12,374 bases of DNA from an uncultured Muribaculaceae bacterium (lineage in GTDB: Bacteria; Bacteroidota; Bacteroidia; Bacteroidales; Muribaculaceae), in the NCBI GenBank assembly GCA_910579845.1, contig CAJTWL010000046.1, positions 1 to 12,374 on the forward strand, given 5' to 3'. A model generated the notes under the pieces. It was not told where the DNA came from and searched no databases. It saw nothing but the letters and a program-made list of their open reading frames with translations. How positions within the stretch are numbered: the first letter of the stretch is position 1; each line of letters begins with the position of its first letter. Positions 6,966 to 12,374 of this stretch are shown piece by piece. Both the position numbers and the translations under genes were made by a program.

Positions 6966-7004
6966 ACTGTCCGCTTGGATATGGGTTGGGTTTATGACAG
7001 TTTT
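6964..7004 (+). terminator. Probable terminator after the GlmU-like gene
   Basis: AGACTGTC (6964-6971), beginning within the stop codon, pairs with GACAGTTT (6996-7003) to give an 8-bp stem with one G-U pair, followed by T and AAATT. The 24-nt loop is long and the T-run short, so it may be a weak terminator separating this gene from the ribosomal operon. Confidence 0.4.
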
Positions 7005-7056
7005 AAATTATGCTTAATTACGGTGAAAATTGCGCTTCAAGAATTTTATTAAATTA

Positions 7057-7088
7057 TTTGCGTAATTGATTAGTTTTTAGTAATTTTG
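7057..7088 (+). promoter_or_regulatory. Promoter of the str-S10 ribosomal operon
   Basis: TTTG (7057-7060), 20 nt, then TAATTTTG (7081-7088) and CA fit the phylum promoter consensus. The surrounding A/T-rich sequence (about 7003-7080) could supply an upstream activating element suited to a highly expressed operon. Initiation near 7095 gives a leader of roughly 115 nt before rpsL. I see no second promoter further down the operon. Confidence 0.75.
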
Positions 7089-7111
7089 CATCGCTTAAAG
7101 GTCCGCGTGGC

Positions 7112-7151
7112 CGGCATGTCGCCGCTAAACAATTGGATAACAGTTGTTTAG
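7112..7151 (+). promoter_or_regulatory. Structured leader of the str operon: two adjacent hairpins
   Basis: The leader can form a short hairpin CGGC-ATGTC-GCCG (7112-7124). Directly after it comes an 11-bp hairpin in which CUAAACAAUUG (7125-7135) pairs with CAGUUGUUUAG (7141-7151) around the loop GAUAA, with one U-G pair. No U-run follows, so the second hairpin is not a standard terminator. Its position in an r-protein mRNA leader suggests an autoregulatory binding site, but the ligand is unknown. Confidence 0.5.
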
Positions 7152-7209
7152 TGTGTGATTATGGTGTGTAGAATAATAGCAAACTTAAATAAATAAAAAG
7201 AGACAAAGA

Positions 7210-7593
7210 ATGCCAACAATTCAACAATTAGTAAGAAAGGGACGCACAGTTCTTAAAGACAAGAGCAAATCTCCCGCATTGGATTCCTGTCCTCAGCGCC
7301 GTGGCGTGTGTGTGCGTGTATACACCACAACACCTAAGAAGCCTAATTCGGCAATGAGAAAGGTGGCACGTGTTCGCCTGACGAACGGCAAGGAAGTTAA
7401 CAGCTACATCCCCGGAGAGGGACACAACCTTCAGGAGCACTCCATAGTGATGGTCCGTGGCGGTCGTGTCAAAGACCTTCCTGGTGTACGTTATCACATC
7501 GTTCGCGGCACACTCGACACAGCAGGTGTCCAGGGCCGTACACAGCGCCGTTCCAAATATGGAGCAAAGCGTCCTAAGGCAGCTAAGAAATAA
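7210..7593 (+). CDS. rpsL: 30S ribosomal protein S12 (uS12)
   Basis: A 127-residue protein of the 30S decoding centre, near-universal in sequence. Conserved blocks include RGVCVRVYTTTPKKPNSAMR, GEGHNLQEHS and GGRVKDLPGVRYHIVRG. The two lysines whose substitution gives streptomycin resistance in other bacteria (K42 and K87 in E. coli mature numbering) are present as K43 and K88, counting Met, so the protein looks wild type. D89 is the position methylthiolated in E. coli; whether it is modified here cannot be told. This is the first gene of the operon, and its ATG follows an A-rich stretch (AGAGACAAAGA) without a clear Shine-Dalgarno. The C-terminal tail (RSKYGAKRPKAAKK) is basic as usual. Confidence 0.98.
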   Translation: MPTIQQLVRKGRTVLKDKSKSPALDSCPQRRGVCVRVYTTTPKKPNSAMRKVARVRLTNGKEVNSYIPGEGHNLQEHSIVMVRGGRVKDLPGVRYHIVRGTLDTAGVQGRTQRRSKYGAKRPKAAKK

Positions 7594-7732
7594 GCGCCGC
7601 TTACAGAAAATCAAAACAAGTAAAAACAATCGTTTTTGATTTATTGGATGGCTAAGGTTGAGTAAACTCCGCAAGAGAGCGGTGTTGAAGATTGCAAAAG
7701 CAGCCAAAAACAAAAACATTAAACAAGTAAAA
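7594..7732 (+). promoter_or_regulatory. rpsL-rpsG intercistronic spacer with possible hairpin and 5-codon ORF
   Basis: This 139-nt gap is by far the longest in an otherwise tightly packed operon. It can form AAAAAC-AATC-GTTTTT (7622-7637), or alternatively ATCAAAAC at 7610-7617 against GTTTTTGAT at 7632-7640. It contains a tiny frame ATG GCT AAG GTT GAG TAA (7648-7665, MAKVE). From 7640 to 7732 the S7 frame is open with a very basic, Lys-rich translation, but without an ATG. In E. coli the rpsL-rpsG spacer is the binding site for repressor S7; a similar role here is inference. Confidence 0.45.
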
Positions 7733-8209
7733 ATGAGAAAAGCAAAGCCAAAGAAAAGGGTTGTTCTTCCCGATCCCGTGTTCAACGACGTAAGGGTTAC
7801 AAAATTCGTTAACCATCTGATGTATGATGGAAAGAAGAACACCGCTTTCACTATCTTTTACACAGCGTTGGAGACTGTGAAGTCGAAGATGCCGAACGAG
7901 GAGAAAAGCGCTCTTGAAATCTGGAAAAAAGCGCTTGAGAATGTAACTCCTCAGGTGGAGGTCAAGAGCCGTCGTGTCGGAGGTGCCACTTTCCAGGTTC
8001 CGACAGAGATCCGCGCAGACCGCAAGGAGTCGATTTCCATGAAAAATCTCATTATCTTCGCTCGCAAACGTGGCGGCAAGACAATGGCAGACAAACTCGC
8101 AGCTGAAATTGTCGATGCATTCAACGATCAGGGTGGCGCATACAAGAGAAAAGAGGATATGCACCGCATGGCAGAGGCTAACCGCGCGTTCGCTCATTTC
8201 AGATTTTAA
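7733..8209 (+). CDS. rpsG: 30S ribosomal protein S7 (uS7)
   Basis: A 158-residue protein that nucleates assembly of the 30S head by binding the 3' domain of 16S rRNA. It begins MRKAKPKKRVVLPDPVF and continues VTKFVNHLMYDGKKNTAF, VKSRRVGGATFQVPTEIR, ARKRGGKTMADKLAAEI and RMAEANRAFAHFRF, all S7 blocks, with the usual Bacteroidales length and ending. The reading frame extends upstream to a TTG at 7658, but the ATG at 7733 gives the family's standard N-terminus, so I use it. No Shine-Dalgarno is present (the upstream bases read AAACAAGTAAAA). It is followed by fusA after 17 nt. In E. coli S7 is the feedback repressor of the str operon; here that is not shown. Confidence 0.97.
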   Translation: MRKAKPKKRVVLPDPVFNDVRVTKFVNHLMYDGKKNTAFTIFYTALETVKSKMPNEEKSALEIWKKALENVTPQVEVKSRRVGGATFQVPTEIRADRKESISMKNLIIFARKRGGKTMADKLAAEIVDAFNDQGGAYKRKEDMHRMAEANRAFAHFRF

Positions 8210-8226
8210 TATAGGGATAAGAGAAA

Positions 8227-10350
<2,124 letters not shown>

Positions 10351-10370
10351 ACTTCAAGTCAAACAGCAAT

Positions 10371-10676
10371 ATGAGCCAAAAAATTAGAATTAAACTCAAA
10401 TCTTACGATCACAACCTGGTTGACAAGTCAGCTGAGAAGATCGTCAAGACGGTCAAAGCGACCGGCGCTGTAGTCAGCGGTCCCATACCACTGCCTACCC
10501 ATAAGCGCATCTTTACAGTGAACCGCTCCACATTCGTAAACAAAAAGAGCCGTGAGCAGTTCCAACTTTCATCATTCCAACGTCTTATCGACATCTATTC
10601 CAGCACATCCAAGACCGTGGACGCGCTGATGAAGCTTGAACTTCCGAGCGGAGTCGATGTATCGATCAAAGTTTGA
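10371..10676 (+). CDS. rpsJ: 30S ribosomal protein S10 (uS10, NusE)
   Basis: A 101-residue head protein of the 30S subunit; in its free form it is NusE, which partners NusB in antitermination complexes. Typical S10 blocks are visible: KIRIKLKSYDHNLVDKSAEK at the start, GAVVSGPIPLPTHKRIFTVN with the long loop, KKSREQFQ, and the C-terminal LPSGVDVSIKV. The gene begins 20 nt after fusA, too close for the long S10 leader hairpin bound by L4 in E. coli. The S10 genes are therefore probably read through from the str promoter, and L4-leader control of the E. coli kind is unlikely at this junction. No Shine-Dalgarno is seen before the ATG (AAACAGCAAT). Confidence 0.97.
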   Translation: MSQKIRIKLKSYDHNLVDKSAEKIVKTVKATGAVVSGPIPLPTHKRIFTVNRSTFVNKKSREQFQLSSFQRLIDIYSSTSKTVDALMKLELPSGVDVSIKV

Positions 10677-10725
10677 TAGGCAGAGATAAGGAAATTAGAA
10701 AAACAGACCACAAATAATTAAAGAA

Positions 10726-11343
10726 ATGCCAGGATTATTAGGAAAGAAAATCGGAATGACATCCGTTTTCAGTGCCGACGGAAAGAATATTCCGTGCACT
10801 GTTATCGAAGTAGGTCCTTGTGTGGTTACCCAGCTTAAGACTCTGGAGAAGGACGGCTATGAGGCAGTACAGGTAGGTTTCATAGAAAAGAAAGAGAAAC
10901 ATACCACCCGCCCAGAAGCCGGTCACTTCAAGAAAGCTGGTGTGGCTCCACAGCGCCACTTGGCCGAGTTCAAGTCGTTTGAGACTCTCCCCTCATTGGG
11001 CGAGACACTCACTGTGGATCTTTTCCAGGAGGGAGGTTTTGTCGATGTAGTCGGCACTTCCAAAGGTAAAGGTTTCCAGGGTGTTGTGAAACGTCATGGT
11101 TTCGGTGGAGTAGGTCAGAGCACACACGGTCAGCATAACCGTCTTCGCGCACCGGGTTCTATCGGCGCATGTTCTTATCCCGCGAAAGTATTCAAGGGTC
11201 TGCGCATGGCAGGTCAGATGGGCAACGAGCGCGTTACAGTGCAAAACCTACAGGTGATCAAAGTGCTTCCAGAGCACAATTTGTTAATGATTAAGGGTTC
11301 CGTGCCGGGACCTAAAGGTTCAATAGTTTTAGTTGAGAAATAA
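10726..11343 (+). CDS. rplC: 50S ribosomal protein L3 (uL3)
   Basis: A 205-residue large-subunit protein whose extended loop reaches towards the peptidyl transferase centre. It begins MPGLLGKKIGMTSVFS and has the core block GTSKGKGFQGVVKRHGFGG followed by the loop QSTHGQHNRLRAPGSIG. GLRMAGQMGNERVTVQNLQV and VPGPKGSIVLVEK close the protein, all standard for L3. The 49-nt gap before it (10677-10725) is the second longest in the operon and A-rich; I found no -7 box or strong hairpin there. Its stop codon overlaps the rplD start as TAATG, suggesting translational coupling. Confidence 0.97.
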   Translation: MPGLLGKKIGMTSVFSADGKNIPCTVIEVGPCVVTQLKTLEKDGYEAVQVGFIEKKEKHTTRPEAGHFKKAGVAPQRHLAEFKSFETLPSLGETLTVDLFQEGGFVDVVGTSKGKGFQGVVKRHGFGGVGQSTHGQHNRLRAPGSIGACSYPAKVFKGLRMAGQMGNERVTVQNLQVIKVLPEHNLLMIKGSVPGPKGSIVLVEK

Positions 11344-11975
11344 TGGAATTAGCAGTTTATAACATCAAAGGAGAAGACACAGGGCGTAAGGTTACGCTCA
11401 ACGATGAGGTGTTTTCACGCGATTTGAGCGAAGGAAATGCTGAGCATACCCTTTATCTCGACATCAAACAGTTTTTGGGCAATCAGCGTCAAGGCACACA
11501 TAAGAGCAAGGAACGTAGCGAAGTGAGCGGTTCAACCCGCAAACTCGGTCGTCAGAAAGGTGGCGGCGGCGCACGTCGCGGTGATATCAATTCTCCGCTT
11601 CTGCGTGGCGGCGGCACAGTTTTCGGACCACGTCCCCGCGATTATCGCACAAAACTTAACAAGAAGCAGAAAGCACTTGCCCGCCGCATCGCGCTTACAT
11701 CAAGCTTGAACGACAACAAAATCATCGTAGTAGAAAACTTCACATTCGATGCCCCGAAGACCAAAAACTACATCAACCTTGCCAAAGGTCTGAAAGTAGA
11801 AGACAAGAAGGTGCTCGTAGTGTTTGCAGAGAAGGATGACAACGTATTGCTTTCAGTTCGCAACGTGCCTAACGCAATGTTGGCGACTGCAATTGATTTG
11901 AATGCATATACTCTGCTGAACACAGACAAGATCCTTCTTACCGAAGGCAGCGTGGCAATCTTGAATGAATTTTAA
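11343..11975 (+). CDS. rplD: 50S ribosomal protein L4 (uL4)
   Basis: A 210-residue large-subunit protein with a globular domain and a long basic loop lining the exit tunnel constriction. The loop region is clear (SGSTRKLGRQKGGGGARRGD, then SPLLRGGGTVFGPRPRDY, about residues 64-100), followed by KLNKKQKALARRIAL and the C-terminal Rossmann-like half ending LLTEGSVAILNEF. The start overlaps the rplC stop by one base (TAATG), so ribosomes finishing L3 probably reinitiate here. In E. coli L4 also represses its own operon through the S10 leader and RNase E; no such leader exists next to rpsJ here. The stop is followed by the only strong Shine-Dalgarno in the operon. Confidence 0.97.
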   Translation: MELAVYNIKGEDTGRKVTLNDEVFSRDLSEGNAEHTLYLDIKQFLGNQRQGTHKSKERSEVSGSTRKLGRQKGGGGARRGDINSPLLRGGGTVFGPRPRDYRTKLNKKQKALARRIALTSSLNDNKIIVVENFTFDAPKTKNYINLAKGLKVEDKKVLVVFAEKDDNVLLSVRNVPNAMLATAIDLNAYTLLNTDKILLTEGSVAILNEF

Positions 11976-11978
11976 TCA

Positions 11979-11985
11979 GAGGAGG
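11979..11985 (+). promoter_or_regulatory. Strong Shine-Dalgarno before rplW
   Basis: GAGGAGG (11979-11985) lies 8 nt before the rplW ATG, within the normal range, and matches the anti-Shine-Dalgarno core well. No other start codon in the window has such a sequence. It is notable because Bacteroidota ribosomes generally hide the anti-Shine-Dalgarno. Confidence 0.7.
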
Positions 11986-11993
11986 ACAAAGTA

Positions 11994-12284
11994 ATGGATA
12001 TACAGATCAAACCGATAGTAACCGAAAAGGCTACCGCTTACAGCGAAAAGGAGAATTGTTACACATTCGCCGTTTCTCCAAATGCTAACAAATTCCAGAT
12101 CAAGGACATTGTAGAGAAACTTTACAATGTACGCGTAGAGAGTGTGAACACCGCCAGCTACGCCGGCAAGCGCAAACAGCGTTATACAAAGAGCGGACTT
12201 ATCCGTGGCCAGCGTCCTGCTTTCAAGAAAGCATACGTTACTGTAGCTGAAGGACAGAAGATTGACTACTATAGCAATATTTAA
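11994..12284 (+). CDS. rplW: 50S ribosomal protein L23 (uL23)
   Basis: A 96-residue protein at the polypeptide exit, where trigger factor and the signal recognition particle dock. It has the standard L23 layout: IQIKPIVTEKATAYSEKENC at the N-terminus, TFAVSPNANKFQIKDIVEKL in the first strand-helix unit, and the VRVESVNTASYAGKRKQRY segment leading to the rRNA-contacting loop. The end is KKAYVTVAEGQKIDYYSNI. Length and ending are normal. The gene follows rplD by 18 nt and precedes rplB by 5 nt. Its start is preceded by a strong GAGGAGG Shine-Dalgarno, unlike its neighbours. Confidence 0.96.
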   Translation: MDIQIKPIVTEKATAYSEKENCYTFAVSPNANKFQIKDIVEKLYNVRVESVNTASYAGKRKQRYTKSGLIRGQRPAFKKAYVTVAEGQKIDYYSNI

Positions 12285-12289
12285 GAATA

Positions 12290-12374
12290 ATGGCAGTAAG
12301 AAAATTCAAGCCCACAACACCTGGGCAAAGACACAAGGTTATTGGTGTGTTCAAAGGAACAATCACTGCTACCA
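12290..12374 (+). CDS. rplB: 50S ribosomal protein L2 (uL2), N-terminal part
   Basis: The first 28 codons plus one base, cut by the right edge. They read MAVRKFKPTTPGQRHKVIG and onwards to FKGTITAT, the recognisable start of L2, a conserved 23S rRNA-binding protein needed for subunit joining and peptidyl transferase integrity. The ATG is 5 nt after the rplW stop with no Shine-Dalgarno in between, consistent with coupled translation. The gene order rplC-rplD-rplW-rplB is that of the S10 operon throughout bacteria. Confidence 0.95.
   Translation, partial: MAVRKFKPTTPGQRHKVIGVFKGTITAT

Noticed and set aside
7658..7732. S7 starting at the TTG at 7658
   Set aside because: The ATG at 7733 reproduces the standard 158-residue Bacteroidales S7. 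The extension is kept only as a low-probability alternative in the spacer finding.

Overview
The window comes from a Bacteroidota genome, almost certainly order Bacteroidales; Muribaculaceae or a relative is my guess from overall feel only. The evidence is (i) r-protein sequences of Bacteroidales type (S7 beginning MRKAKPKKR, S21 beginning MIIVPVKEGENIEKAL, L2 beginning MAVRKFKPTTPGQRHK); (ii) promoters of the phylum-specific form TTTG-N18-20-TAnnTTTG before several genes; (iii) almost no Shine-Dalgarno sequences before start codons; and (iv) a joined str/S10 ribosomal operon with no tuf gene between fusA and rpsJ.

Layout. Positions 1-2793 run leftward. The start of rpsU (S21) is cut by the left edge, with its own good promoter and a GC-rich leader. 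Next comes a ~182-bp palindromic, MITE-like element bounded by TTA direct repeats, then a gamma-class carbonic anhydrase-like protein and a three-domain aminopeptidase P. A 17-bp copy of the element's end also sits on the stop codon of the aminopeptidase gene. From about 2850 everything runs rightward. First is an 852-residue exported protein with an MG2-like domain, a carboxypeptidase-regulatory-like domain and a TonB-plug-like domain but no beta-barrel. It is followed by a GlmU-related left-handed beta-helix protein with its own promoter.

From about 7057 to the right edge is the str-S10 operon: promoter, ~115-nt structured leader, rpsL, rpsG, fusA, rpsJ, rplC, rplD, rplW and the first 28 codons of rplB. 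The genes are packed tightly (gaps of 5-49 nt, and a 1-nt rplC/rplD overlap) except for a 139-nt rpsL-rpsG spacer. The proteins are components of the 30S decoding site (S12), the 30S head (S7, S10), the translocase EF-G, and 50S proteins L3, L4, L23 and L2.

Most of the window is ordinary housekeeping DNA, and I see no new defence, mobile or biosynthetic system. The parts worth a second look are non-coding: the palindromic element, the rpsU leader, the str leader hairpin, the rpsL-rpsG spacer, and a strong Shine-Dalgarno before rplW in a phylum whose ribosomes normally hide the anti-Shine-Dalgarno. Among the proteins, the barrel-less MG2/plug protein and the GlmU-like protein without a visible nucleotidyltransferase signature are the least understood.
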